From Flavobacterium sandaracinum (GTDB lineage Bacteria > Bacteroidota > Bacteroidia > Flavobacteriales > Flavobacteriaceae): DNA of 64,000 nucleotides. The stretch spans positions 1 through 64,000 of the forward strand of contig NZ_SMFN01000017.1 of NCBI RefSeq assembly GCF_004349135.1, read 5' to 3'. Positions 36,524 through 45,685 of the stretch are shown here, piece by piece. The number at the start of each line of letters is the position of its first letter. The stretch's first letter is position 1. Under the pieces are notes generated by a model. It saw only the letters and a list, made by a program, of their open reading frames with translations. It searched no databases and was not told the origin of the DNA. Made by a program: the position numbers and the translations under genes.

Positions 36524-37443
36524 AATTCTGTTTTCCATTTGGATAATTTAATGGGGTGAAGATAAAGATGGTTTTCAGGAAAATCATTTAAAAGCAAATT
36601 TAATTTTCCGTCATATTTATCTAATATTTTATGCTGTTCTTTTGTCCAGAGTGCTTCGCCTTGCAATTTTAAATCTTTTTCAGTAACAATTTCGCTAGCT
36701 GACAATACCATTGAGGTTGGCACAGCAACCTCAACAAATAATCTTGTCGAAGCAAAGACACCACAGTAATGACTGAATTGCTTTATTGATTCAGCACTGA
36801 TAACAAAAATATCGGAGTATGCGCCAACAAGAGGATAGGATAAATGGTATTCTCTGTTTTTATTTTTAAATTGCCTTCTTTTCCATAAAAAATAGCAAAG
36901 AACTTTTTTAATTTTAAATAGCTCAGGAAATTCTGGTTTATTAAATATTTGGAGATAATTTAAAGGTTTAATTTCTAATCCAAATTTCGCAAATAATTGT
37001 AATGCAGCATCGCAATCAGGAAGTTGGTTTTTTGCCTCAACGCCAGGGCAATTAATGTTCCAGGAAAAGGCATCACCGATTCGTGGCCAAAAATCTTTAC
37101 GTTTGTGTAAACTAATGATTTCTGGGATGAACGAGGCTGAAGTATTTAATTTTAGATATTTTGAATAATTATTTTCATTTATCACAGGGTTTAAAATCAA
37201 ATCATCAGCAATGAAAAAATAATGTTTGTATTCATCTCTGAAATAGCTTTTAAATCCCTGCGAAACATATCCTTGAAAATAATAAGAGCATTCATATACT
37301 GGGATTACATTGTTTTTTTCTCCATTATAAAATGGAACTAAATGATAGATGTTCCTAAATCTATCTTTATAAATTTGCTCTAAAATTTCAATATTTTTAT
37401 TATACTGATGATTATAGATAATAATTAGAACTACTTCACTCAT
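36520..37443 (-). CDS. Unrecognised protein, possible GT-A-like transferase
   Basis: 307 residues. I do not recognise the family with confidence. Visible features are MSEVVLIIIYNHQYNKNIEI, an early beta-strand/helix pattern, HYFFIADDLILNP with an Asp-Asp pair at 80-81 in the position of a GT-A DxD, and YPLVGAYSDIFVISAESIK later, an acceptor-block-like piece. There is no signal peptide or helix for membrane insertion. It overlaps the STELLO-type gene by four bases (ATGA), so both are translated together. Confidence 0.5.
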   Translation of the reverse strand: MSEVVLIIIYNHQYNKNIEILEQIYKDRFRNIYHLVPFYNGEKNNVIPVYECSYYFQGYVSQGFKSYFRDEYKHYFFIADDLILNPVINENNYSKYLKLNTSASFIPEIISLHKRKDFWPRIGDAFSWNINCPGVEAKNQLPDCDAALQLFAKFGLEIKPLNYLQIFNKPEFPELFKIKKVLCYFLWKRRQFKNKNREYHLSYPLVGAYSDIFVISAESIKQFSHYCGVFASTRLFVEVAVPTSMVLSASEIVTEKDLKLQGEALWTKEQHKILDKYDGKLNLLLNDFPENHLYLHPIKLSKWKTEL

Positions 37444-37569
37444 TTTCTCTAGTTATATTTCCAATTAACTTAGTCAGATAAAAAATATTATTTTTTATTA
37501 TTTTTTATCAGTTAAGCGATTATTTTACTTAAATAAAATTACTTCTTTCATGATAAGCAATAATTAACA

Positions 37570-38421
37570 TTATTTTAAATTATATCGATTAAATAAATAT
37601 TTAATCAATCGAAAAGGTTTTAATATCAATGACCCAACCTTAAAATCTATTTTGTTTTCGATTTTCACATTATTCTTTTTTTCCAATGATATTGTAGTTA
37701 AAAAATATTCTATCATTTTTTCATAATTATTTAAATACAATTCTTTATGCTTTGAATAAAGATATTTTTTTATGGCAACATCATGATTTGCATATGCGTC
37801 TAAACGCATCGAAAAAGTATGTTGACGATAGAAAAATAAACTTTCAGGTATTACATGAACCTGCCAACCACTATTACAAACTCGTATGTAAAATTCCCAA
37901 TCTTCATAACCTGTTTTCATATTTTCATCATAACCTCCAACTTCTACCCAGCACTTTCTTCGAAATAATGACGTTCCGTTACATGCATTCTGAAATAAAA
38001 AATCATCAATTGTTTTACCATTTGGCTTTATAATTGCAATTTCCTTATCGTCTTTAAATCGTTTAACCCAACTACTAACGACACCTATTTTGGAATTATT
38101 ATCAAGAACTTTTAATGCTTTTTCAATAAATGTTTTTTCATATTTATCATCGGCGTCAAGTGTTAAAATATACTCACTATTTGCATTTTTAATTCCAAAA
38201 TTTCTTGCGCTAGACAAACCACCATTTTCTTGATACAGATAATGAATTCTTGAATCTTTACCACACCATTTTTCTGCAATTATTTTAGTGTTATCAGGAC
38301 TTCCATCGTCAACAATAAAGCATTCCCAGTTGTCATGAGTTTGCTTCACGATAGATTGAATTGCTTCACTTAAAAAGTTAGCTTGATTATAACAGGGTAT
38401 TACAACTGAAACTTTATTCAA
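37570..38421 (-). CDS. Glycosyltransferase family 2
   Basis: 283 residues. MNKVSVVIPCYNQANFLSEA, the CFIVDDGSPDNTKI block (34-47), GGLSSARNFGIKNANSEYIL and DAD at 89-91 (LTLDADDKYE) are a textbook GT2 N-terminal domain. TGYEDWEFYIRVCNSGW is the acceptor-side block with the ED pair. No membrane helix is seen at the C-terminus, so the enzyme is probably a cytosolic peripheral protein. It has a 126-base AT-rich gap to the downstream gene and a 6-base gap to the upstream GT2. Confidence 0.88.
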   Translation of the reverse strand: MNKVSVVIPCYNQANFLSEAIQSIVKQTHDNWECFIVDDGSPDNTKIIAEKWCGKDSRIHYLYQENGGLSSARNFGIKNANSEYILTLDADDKYEKTFIEKALKVLDNNSKIGVVSSWVKRFKDDKEIAIIKPNGKTIDDFLFQNACNGTSLFRRKCWVEVGGYDENMKTGYEDWEFYIRVCNSGWQVHVIPESLFFYRQHTFSMRLDAYANHDVAIKKYLYSKHKELYLNNYEKMIEYFLTTISLEKKNNVKIENKIDFKVGSLILKPFRLIKYLFNRYNLK

Positions 38422-38427
38422 GATATT

Positions 38428-39327
38428 TTAGCTTTTTAACTTATTTATTGTCATTGAAAACCCTTTTTTTAGATAATCGAAATCAAAGTATCTTACACAA
38501 TAATAAGATATAAATAACCACTCATAAATCAATAAAGAACGATACCTTCGAATCTCTTTACCGTATTTTTTTATTATTTCAATTCTTTGATAATCCCGAT
38601 AATATTTGAATTTTCTAGAAATTAAAAATTTGTAAAATTCAATTTCTGAAGCATTTTTCTTTAATAAATTATCTCTTTTTCCTGTTATACTAAAAGATGA
38701 AACTCTTACGTAAACTATACTTTCATTAATGGTATAAATGGGTCTCTTGTCAGAAAAATCTATCCAAGCTCTATCATCACTGTTCCATGCTAAAGGATAG
38801 TTATGGAAACCATATTTTAAATAGCTTTGCTTTGAAAAAATATGTTCTGATAATGAACTACGCGATTCTTTGCTGAATTTTCTGTAAAAAGAATCGGTAG
38901 CCGTTTCCCAAATTGGATGTTTGTACAGATCAGAAACTGTATTTAGATTTTCATAAATTAATTTACTTGTATACCGAACCAAATTTGATTTTGAATTAAA
39001 ATCATTAAAATTATTATAAAAACTTGCCACTACATTAGAATCAAGATAATCATCATCACCCAATATCATTAACCACTCTTCATCAATAGAAAGTGATACA
39101 CATCGTTCCCATTGTTGAACTAAAGAAATACCCCCTAAATTATCTTTAAAACGATGATAATCAAATTCAAACTTCCCGTTATATTTTTCTAATAAATCAT
39201 TTGGATTTTCAGGACTGGCATCATCACCAATATAGACTTTAAAACGTTTATCCGTTTGGATTGCAAGCGACTTTAAAGTTTCTTCAAAGAAGGTGAGTTT
39301 ATAATATGGGACTACGATGGCAAGCAT
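38428..39327 (-). CDS. Glycosyltransferase family 2
   Basis: 299 residues. MLAIVVPYYKLTFFEETLKS, then VYIGDDASPENPNDLL, NLGGISLVQQWERCVSL and DDD at 91-93 (WLMILGDDDYLDSN) establish the GT2 fold. It starts six bases after a GT4 gene, one of a tight GT chain at 37.5-40.6 kb. Base composition is strongly AT-rich, as throughout 32-43 kb. Donor sugar unknown. Confidence 0.86.
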   Translation of the reverse strand: MLAIVVPYYKLTFFEETLKSLAIQTDKRFKVYIGDDASPENPNDLLEKYNGKFEFDYHRFKDNLGGISLVQQWERCVSLSIDEEWLMILGDDDYLDSNVVASFYNNFNDFNSKSNLVRYTSKLIYENLNTVSDLYKHPIWETATDSFYRKFSKESRSSLSEHIFSKQSYLKYGFHNYPLAWNSDDRAWIDFSDKRPIYTINESIVYVRVSSFSITGKRDNLLKKNASEIEFYKFLISRKFKYYRDYQRIEIIKKYGKEIRRYRSLLIYEWLFISYYCVRYFDFDYLKKGFSMTINKLKS

Positions 39328-39332
39328 TTTAA

Positions 39333-40592
39333 TTAATCTATTAAATTCTTATAAACGTCAAGTCTTCTACTTCCCAATAGATCTTGTGAGAAATTCTTTT
39401 CATAAAACTCATATCCATTATCAACCAAATTAATGACATACTCTGATTTAGTATTTTTTAATAAATCAATTTTGTCAATAAATGACTGTATTTCATCAGC
39501 TATCAAAATATTTATTTCATCAGTCAAACCGATACCTTCTGCTCCTAAAGATGTTGAAACCATAGGGACTTTAGACTGTAATCCTAAAATAATCTTTGTT
39601 CGAATTCCATTGCCTACTCGTATAGGTACTATCATAACTGCATTTTCAATTATTGGATTTAAATTTTCTACATATCCTAGATAAACTACCTCTCCAATGT
39701 CTGAAATAATTTTTGCTTTTTCGCTCCAATATCCAATAATATATAATGGTAGTTGGTGTTTTTTATAAATTTCCGGGTAAATTTCAGTGATAAACCATTG
39801 TAAACCCTCACAATTAGGAGAATGATTACTACCTCCTAGAAAAAATAACTTTTCTAATTTTACAAATGGTTTTAATTTGTTATTTTCTTCAATTGTAGTA
39901 AATGGTGAAACCGTAATGTTTTTTACTCCAATATCTTGTAATCTAATAGCATCATAATCACTAAAAACTACTACTGAATCGTATAATGACAAAAACGTGG
40001 TTTCCACAATCCTATTCAATCCTATTATATAATTTTTAAAGCTTTCTGATTGTGAGGAATAGTCACTTGCAGAAAGCAATCGTAATGTTCGAGATTCATG
40101 TGACACAAAAACTTTTTTTACATTTATAGGAAAAATAGTTACCAAATCGATCATTTCATAAAACTCAGTTTGAATAATGTCCCACTTATTCAATTTTAAC
40201 AAATTAGCTATTTCATTAATATAAACGGGCTCTTTACTGTTCAATAAATTAAAGGTATCACTTTTAAATGAATCAATATTTTTTAGCTTGAGTTTACCCC
40301 TTTTTTCCTTTCGTTTTTTATATAAAAAATACAAACCTAACTCCAATCGAGAAAATAACGATTGTTTAGCTTTAGATTTAAGTACGGGAATTTGATTAAT
40401 TATGATAAAATTGATTTGTGGTAATTTAATTTTTAATTCTTCAACAAAGGACAAATCTTGATTTGATCGAACTACACAACAATAATCTATAGCTAGCTTA
40501 TTTTGTAAGTAACTCAAAATAGAAAATTGTGCAACATTACCACCATGACTCAATGGGTAAGGTATTGTAGATGAGAGAATTAATAATTTCAT
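39333..40592 (-). CDS. Glycosyltransferase family 4
   Basis: 419 residues. MKLLILSSTIPYPLSHGGNV is the N-terminal glycine loop. LFFLGGSNHSPNCEGLQWFI opens the donor domain, and MIVPIRVGNGIRTKIILGLQ followed by KVPMVSTSLGAEGI is the donor-binding region. This GT4 subgroup has GNGIRTKI in place of a clear E-x7-E motif. It is the first gene after a 192-base gap without recognised content, so it may start a subcluster. Confidence 0.8.
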   Translation of the reverse strand: MKLLILSSTIPYPLSHGGNVAQFSILSYLQNKLAIDYCCVVRSNQDLSFVEELKIKLPQINFIIINQIPVLKSKAKQSLFSRLELGLYFLYKKRKEKRGKLKLKNIDSFKSDTFNLLNSKEPVYINEIANLLKLNKWDIIQTEFYEMIDLVTIFPINVKKVFVSHESRTLRLLSASDYSSQSESFKNYIIGLNRIVETTFLSLYDSVVVFSDYDAIRLQDIGVKNITVSPFTTIEENNKLKPFVKLEKLFFLGGSNHSPNCEGLQWFITEIYPEIYKKHQLPLYIIGYWSEKAKIISDIGEVVYLGYVENLNPIIENAVMIVPIRVGNGIRTKIILGLQSKVPMVSTSLGAEGIGLTDEINILIADEIQSFIDKIDLLKNTKSEYVINLVDNGYEFYEKNFSQDLLGSRRLDVYKNLID

Positions 40593-40784
40593 AATAATCT
40601 TAAATTATATTAATATAGTGATTTACAAAAATGAATTTATTAATTAAAATTCTTTTTATAAATTCAATTTCTTTATTTTGTGCGTCAATAATTTCAGAGC
40701 ATCATACAAAATTACCTTGTTTATAAGTAGATAGTATGATGAATACTTTTGCGTGTTTCACATTTGTCATCTCTTTTATTTGCA

Positions 40785-41618
40785 TTATTTTTTTAGAATA
40801 TCTTTTATTTTTTTCTTAGAAAACAAAACAATATAGCTTCTAAAAAAAACAGATACTAATTTCATTCCCATTTTCGATTTTTCGATTTCCTGTAACATTA
40901 TAAATCGATTGGTATTTAAAATTTTAAGGCTTTTTTTTCGATCTTCATATTCCTCTAGAAAACCTCCAAAATGTTCTTTTAATACTTGGTTCCTTTCTAT
41001 TGAATTATCATTAATCCAACTTATTCCATCTATATAAAATACTGTCAAAGTTTTATCAACTTTTAAGTAACTACAATTGTGCTTAAATAAAGCCAAAATA
41101 AAAAACTTCCAATCAGATACTATTTTTAATTTTTCATCATACAAACCCAAATTATTAAATAATTGCTTGTTTATAAAAGTAGATTGATGAGGGATCGTTC
41201 TATAGAGCATTTGTGAAAATTGGATAGTAGACGGACAAGAAAATAAATTAGAATTGTTTTCTCTAACATTTATTATATCAAAACACACTAAATCGTGATT
41301 TCTCAAATACTGATGATTATGTTCCAAAACAGTATCACTAAAAAAATGATCCCCACTATTCAAAAATAACAAATACTCACCATTAGCCACTCGAATCCCC
41401 TTATTCATCGCATTATAAATACCAGAATCCTTGTCGCTAACCCAATAATCAAAATACTTGCTTTGACTTTCAATATAAGCTGCGCTACCATCAGTGGAAC
41501 CACCATCAATAACAATATACTCAAACTCTTGCCAGGTTTGATTTAAAACACTCTCGACGGTTCTTTTCAGTCCCTCGAGATTGTTGTAGTTGATCGTTAT
41601 AATAGAGAGTTTTGGCAT
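40785..41618 (-). CDS. Glycosyltransferase family 2 (WcaE/PglI-like)
   Basis: 277 residues. MPKLSIITINYNNLEGLKRT, VIDGGSTDGSAAYI (36-49), SDKDSGIYNAMNKGIRVANG (61-80) and LNSGD (86-90) are typical of the GT2 subgroup that includes colanic-acid WcaE. Here NSGD takes the place of the DxD. TIPHQSTFINKQLF and SDWKFFILALF follow as the acceptor block. It is two bases downstream of a GT4 gene. Confidence 0.86.
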   Translation of the reverse strand: MPKLSIITINYNNLEGLKRTVESVLNQTWQEFEYIVIDGGSTDGSAAYIESQSKYFDYWVSDKDSGIYNAMNKGIRVANGEYLLFLNSGDHFFSDTVLEHNHQYLRNHDLVCFDIINVRENNSNLFSCPSTIQFSQMLYRTIPHQSTFINKQLFNNLGLYDEKLKIVSDWKFFILALFKHNCSYLKVDKTLTVFYIDGISWINDNSIERNQVLKEHFGGFLEEYEDRKKSLKILNTNRFIMLQEIEKSKMGMKLVSVFFRSYIVLFSKKKIKDILKK

Positions 41619-41620
41619 TA

Positions 41621-42745
41621 TTAAATTTTACAAGATTTTTTATAAACATCTAAACATTGATTCGCAGCAATTTCCCAACTAAATTTTTTTGCTTGTTCAA
41701 TTCCTTTTATCGAAAATTCCTGACGATAAGATTCATTGTTAATTAATTTTTCTATTTTGCTGTATAGATCTTTGTGGCTATTTAATTCAAAATAAACGCC
41801 AGCATCGCCAGCCACTTCTGGAAAAGAACTATGTTTTGCTAAAACAACTGGACAACCACAAATCATTGATTCTACAACTGGCAAACCAAACCCCTCATAC
41901 AAAGAAGGAAAAACAAAACATTTAGCATTAGTATAAAAAAATACCAACTCGTCATCTTCAAAATTTTTTTGAATGATCTTATCTTTTAAACCTAACTCAG
42001 CGATAAATTCATATTCATCTTTTTTAAAAACACCAGCGCCAGCACAAATTAGATACAAATCAGAATCCTTTTTTAAAAGCTCTGTAATTGACTCAACGAA
42101 AAAACGGAAGTTTTTATAATTATCCCGATTTCCAACAAAAAGGATATATTTCTTTGGCAAGCAAACATCAACCTGATGGTTTGGTTTTAAAGAACATCCG
42201 TGATAAACTACATCTATTTTCGATTTATCGATATGAGGATATATTTTTAAAATATCTTTTTTAGTGTTTTCTGAAACAGCAATTATCCGAGTTGCTTTTT
42301 CCATTAATAAAAGCTTATTTCGTACAACCATCTCATCATTCATAAAATACTCTGGAAAAAGCTCATGAATCATGTCATATACTGTTAGAACAAAAGGTTT
42401 TGATCCGATGTTTTTGAGAAAATAGGTGTCATAATATGTTGGCACAAATAAATCATAATCTTGTTTATTTAATATAAAAGCCAAATATTTATTTTTATAA
42501 TCTTCTAATTTTACCTTGTTAGATAGCCTGAATTTATTAAGAATCTTGATAAGTAAAAAGTATATTTTTTGTCTATTTGAATATAATATACTTTCATTAA
42601 AATAAATATTAGTTGAGTTGTTTAATGGAACTCTAATACTAATATTTTTTCTATTTGAAAGTACAGAAAACACTTCTGTAAAATACCTTGAAATCCCTCC
42701 AAAACGCTGTGAATTAAAGATCTGTGGATCCAAAAGTATTTTCAT
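41621..42745 (-). CDS. Glycosyltransferase family 4 (mannosyltransferase-like)
   Basis: 374 residues. MKILLDPQIFNSQRFGGISR with FTEVF is a common start in GT4 enzymes of O-antigen loci. YDMIHELFPEYF, ISVSENTKKDI-like IAVSENTKKDILKIYP, YILFVGNRDNYKNFRFFVES and FPSLYEGFGLPVVESMICGC (the E-x7-E block) followed by SSFPEVAGDAGVYF complete the pattern. Many members are mannosyltransferases, but the donor here is not proven. Its ATG overlaps the last base of the FkbM gene's stop, so translation is coupled. Confidence 0.88.
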   Translation of the reverse strand: MKILLDPQIFNSQRFGGISRYFTEVFSVLSNRKNISIRVPLNNSTNIYFNESILYSNRQKIYFLLIKILNKFRLSNKVKLEDYKNKYLAFILNKQDYDLFVPTYYDTYFLKNIGSKPFVLTVYDMIHELFPEYFMNDEMVVRNKLLLMEKATRIIAVSENTKKDILKIYPHIDKSKIDVVYHGCSLKPNHQVDVCLPKKYILFVGNRDNYKNFRFFVESITELLKKDSDLYLICAGAGVFKKDEYEFIAELGLKDKIIQKNFEDDELVFFYTNAKCFVFPSLYEGFGLPVVESMICGCPVVLAKHSSFPEVAGDAGVYFELNSHKDLYSKIEKLINNESYRQEFSIKGIEQAKKFSWEIAANQCLDVYKKSCKI

Positions 42746-43671
42746 TATTTTTTATATAAATTTAACAATGATTCATTTACAAATTGTAATTCTTCATTAG
42801 GAAAAGCCAAAATATCTAAATAATAAATAGTTGAATGCGAATTATAAATTTGTGATCTTTTAACATAATCATCAATCTCAAAAATATCCTTAATGGATTG
42901 TGTTATCTTGATTGGTGTTCCAAAATTATCTAAAAGACAAAAATTATTGTATCCATTTTCAAATAACCCTTCAATGGATAACTTGTATTTATCAATTATC
43001 AGTTCTCTATTTTTATCATGAACACCAATATTGTTTAAATAAGTTTGCATTTCAAAAAAAACAAATCTTGGTTTTTTCTTCAAATAATTTACATATTCTA
43101 AAAAGGAATTTATAACATCCCAATCAAAACCATCTGTATCAATTTTAAGTATGTCAAATTTAATTTTTTTTTCTAATGGAATTAAATTCATTAATTCTGA
43201 AAAAGAAATTGAATTTATTTCGCCTATTTCATTTGAATTATTTGAAATCGAACCCGTAGATAATGTATTGCTTTTTTCAATAGTATATTTTCCTTTATTG
43301 GTCGTGACAAATTTTTTTACTCCTAAAAATCTATCTTTCAAATTATTTAGCTTAATATTCTCTTCACATTCGCTAAAAAAACCATCATCTGGCTCTACTC
43401 CTACTATAAATGACTTATTGTTTTTAGAAAAAACGGCAATACTTGTATCCCCTATATTAGCTCCGACATCTATAATAAGACCATCAAAACTACTACATAA
43501 AACAGGCAAAAAACGATCATACAGTGGAAAGGACTTTTGGTATTGATCTAACATATGATTGCCTTTAAGAATAATTTTAAGATCACCAAAAAAACTTTCT
43601 CTCTCGATTAACCCCTCTGGTTTCTTTTCTTTTCTTGCAAATATATTTTTTATTATTTTGTTTAATTTCAT
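42745..43671 (-). CDS. FkbM-family SAM-dependent methyltransferase
   Basis: 308 residues. DGLIIDVGANIGDTSIAVFS holds the SAM-binding motif I, FIVGVEPDDGFFSECEENIK the acidic motif, and FDILKIDTDGFDWDVINSFL the later conserved block of FkbM proteins. Members O-methylate sugars, and in polysaccharide loci they can cap or decorate chains. It lies first after wzt (88-base gap). In Wzm/Wzt systems a terminal methyl or phosphate cap can be the export signal read by Wzt. That link is an inference here. Confidence 0.85.
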   Translation of the reverse strand: MKLNKIIKNIFARKEKKPEGLIERESFFGDLKIILKGNHMLDQYQKSFPLYDRFLPVLCSSFDGLIIDVGANIGDTSIAVFSKNNKSFIVGVEPDDGFFSECEENIKLNNLKDRFLGVKKFVTTNKGKYTIEKSNTLSTGSISNNSNEIGEINSISFSELMNLIPLEKKIKFDILKIDTDGFDWDVINSFLEYVNYLKKKPRFVFFEMQTYLNNIGVHDKNRELIIDKYKLSIEGLFENGYNNFCLLDNFGTPIKITQSIKDIFEIDDYVKRSQIYNSHSTIYYLDILAFPNEELQFVNESLLNLYKK

Positions 43672-43759
43672 CAGAATCTATTAGTCATTTTCATAGTATT
43701 TAAATAAATTTATGATATATTTTACATTTAATTACTTCAAAATTAAAAAAGTAAATAAA

Positions 43760-45082
43760 TCAATTTAATTTTTTCCAATCGCAATTAACATAAACACATC
43801 CAAAATCTGTTCCAGCGTATTTATACAGATCAGAACCTGTTTCAATAATTTCAAAAGATAAACAATCGTCTAGACAATCTATCAAAACAACATTGGGTAC
43901 ATGTAAAGCAAATGTTAAATTAAACTGATTTGGCACTAAAAATTTTTCTGGTAAATTAACTTCAAATTTATGCATGCCTGCCTGATTTATTTTTTCGGAT
44001 AATTTTATTTCAGAAGTAAAAATGACTCTTTCATTTCTGTCTACCAATCTAAACCCCAAATATGCATTAAGATATTGTTCCGCTACTTGTAATTTTACAT
44101 TAATACCTATGGCTTCATCAAATCCAAACTCAGTTCTTATTTCATCGTTTTTATCAACAATAGCAAGACTCACAATTCCTGATTCTTGTACAGCTTCATT
44201 TACATAATGCCCTCTGTATCCCTCATATTGGTTAGACTGTAAATAATAATCAATTGCTTTATTGGTATTTCCTTCAAAAACAATGGTACCATTTTCCATC
44301 ATGATCGTTTTGGTACACAATTGTTTAATTGCTGCCATATTATGACTCACAAACAAAACCGTTCTACCTCCCTCACGTGAAATATCCTGCATCTTCCCAA
44401 TCGCTTTTTTCTGGAACTCCGCATCACCAACTGCCAAAACCTCATCGATAATCAAAATTTCCGGCTCTAAAAAAGCCGCTACTGCAAAAGCCAGACGAAC
44501 TGTCATACCGGAACTATATCGTTTTACTGGGGTGTCAATATAGCGCTCACAACCAGAAAAATCAATAATTTCATCCAACTTGGCTGTAATTTCTTTTTTA
44601 GTCATTCCTAAAATAGCACCATTCAAGTATACATTTTCTCGGCCTGTCATTTCGCCGTTAAAACCCGTTCCCACTTCAAGCAAAGAAGCCACTCGACCCC
44701 CAAACTTAATGCTTCCTGTAGTAGGTGCCGTAACGCGGGATAGGATTTTAAGCAAAGTCGATTTTCCTGCTCCATTTTTACCTATGATTCCAAGAACTTC
44801 GCCACGCTCTACCTCAAAATTAATATCTTTTAGTGCCCATACATAATCGCTTGATCCTTTAGTACTGCGATCATTGACATCGCCAATTTTTAGATAAGGA
44901 TCTTCTTTACCTCGGATCTGATGCCACCAACGGTTTACGTCATGACTCAACGTACCTGTACCTACTTGGCCCAGTCGGTATTGCTTAGAGATGTTTTCGG
45001 CTTTAAGAATTATGTTGTCCTCCCCCCGGCCCCCTCCAAAGGAGGGGGTGTCAGATCCTGATAAAAATGTTTTGTTACTCAT
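43760..45082 (-). CDS. wzt: Polysaccharide ABC exporter, ATPase subunit with C-terminal glycan-binding domain
   Basis: 440 residues. The ATPase part has ALKDINFEVERGEVLGIIG, Walker A GKNGAGKST (101-109), signature YSSGM (189-193) and Walker B ILIIDE (209-214). Residues about 290-440 are an immunoglobulin-like Wzt C-terminal domain that reads the chain end in this exporter class. Residues 8-22 (SGSDTPSFGGGRGED) precede the usual start (NIILKAENISKQYRLG) and are encoded by a GC-rich palindromic element (45017-45056). No alternative ATG lies just after it. Wzm (47375-48244) is its partner, now separated from it by an ATPase gene of another family. Confidence 0.93.
   Translation of the reverse strand: MSNKTFLSGSDTPSFGGGRGEDNIILKAENISKQYRLGQVGTGTLSHDVNRWWHQIRGKEDPYLKIGDVNDRSTKGSSDYVWALKDINFEVERGEVLGIIGKNGAGKSTLLKILSRVTAPTTGSIKFGGRVASLLEVGTGFNGEMTGRENVYLNGAILGMTKKEITAKLDEIIDFSGCERYIDTPVKRYSSGMTVRLAFAVAAFLEPEILIIDEVLAVGDAEFQKKAIGKMQDISREGGRTVLFVSHNMAAIKQLCTKTIMMENGTIVFEGNTNKAIDYYLQSNQYEGYRGHYVNEAVQESGIVSLAIVDKNDEIRTEFGFDEAIGINVKLQVAEQYLNAYLGFRLVDRNERVIFTSEIKLSEKINQAGMHKFEVNLPEKFLVPNQFNLTFALHVPNVVLIDCLDDCLSFEIIETGSDLYKYAGTDFGCVYVNCDWKKLN
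45017..45056 (-). repeat. GC-rich palindromic element inside wzt (copy 3)
   Basis: CCCCCTCC (45030-45037), loop AAA, GGAGGGGG (45041-45048) is a perfect 8-base stem, extended by a G/C-rich arm on one side. In wzt sense it encodes TPSFGGGRGE. It is in the same frame and orientation as the two copies in the GT4 gene at 18187-19437. Confidence 0.8.
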
Positions 45083-45115
45083 TCCTGTCTTGATTACTCA
45101 ATATTTTTTTTAATT

Positions 45116-45162
45116 TCGAGTAGGTCTTCACTCCTTCTGCGAAGTAGTTAAGACCTACTCGA
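45116..45162. repeat. Hairpin element A
   Basis: TCGAGTAGGTCTT (45116-45128) and AAGACCTACTCGA (45150-45162) are perfect 13-base arms around a 21-base loop, followed by CTATTTTTTT. It resembles hairpin B about 300 bases away. Confidence 0.75.
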
Positions 45163-45321
45163 CTATTTTTTTATTCTGTTTCGTGAAAAATAGTACGAAT
45201 TTCGCAACCAATTTTCTACTCAACAACTCCAATTATCTATAACCTGCCCATCGCTTTACTACTTAATCCCAATAACTTTTGAAATACAGGCAATAAAACT
45301 TTAGATTTTAGGTCTAAATCG

Positions 45322-45397
45322 ACTCCCACTCCTTCGGAGGGGGCTGGGGGGAGGATTTTACACCGTATCTATAAAACTCTTCTCAATCTTGTTTACT
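45322..45397. repeat. Palindromic element (copy 4) plus duplicated 3' end of wzm
   Basis: CCC-a-CTCC-ttc-GGAG-g-GGG, then CTGGGGGGAGG, matches the palindrome family in plus orientation. The next bases, 45359-45384, match 47376-47401 (wzm 3' end) with one mismatch. On the minus strand they encode NKIEKSFIDTV and a stop, against NKTEKSFIDTV in wzm. Confidence 0.85.
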
Positions 45398-45421
45398 AAA
45401 TATTTATTTTCAATTTCGTAA

Positions 45422-45456
45422 AGGTCTTAACTTCTTCTCCGAAGAAGTTAAGACCT
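45422..45456. repeat. Hairpin element B
   Basis: AGGTCTTAACTTCTTC (45422-45437), loop TCC, GAAGAAGTTAAGACCT (45441-45456) is a perfect 16-base stem followed by CACTGAAATTTTTTT. It shares AGGTCTT arms with hairpin A. Confidence 0.8.
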
Positions 45457-45685
45457 CACTGAAATTTTTTTCTATAATCCTACTCTAACTAAGTTCCTCT
45501 CAAGGAGTGGAAGACGAGACCCCATGGGAATGACAATGTTATTTTAAGTCTCTCTTTTAATACTTAGACTAAACTGAATATGTTTAATTTTTATTTGTCA
45601 TACAGTACTGAAAGAGTTGAAGTCAAGCGAGAGAAAAATCAACTTACCTTTATTACTGCTCATTCATTTTATAAGTTTCAAGTAT

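Larger units (their letters stand above)
45083..45685. other. Intergenic region of repeats between wzt and the ATPase gene
   Basis: About 600 bases with no gene. It holds hairpin A (45116-45162), a palindromic element plus copied wzm tail (45322-45397) and hairpin B (45422-45456). The remainder is AT-rich. Short plus-strand frames here are not genes. Confidence 0.6.
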
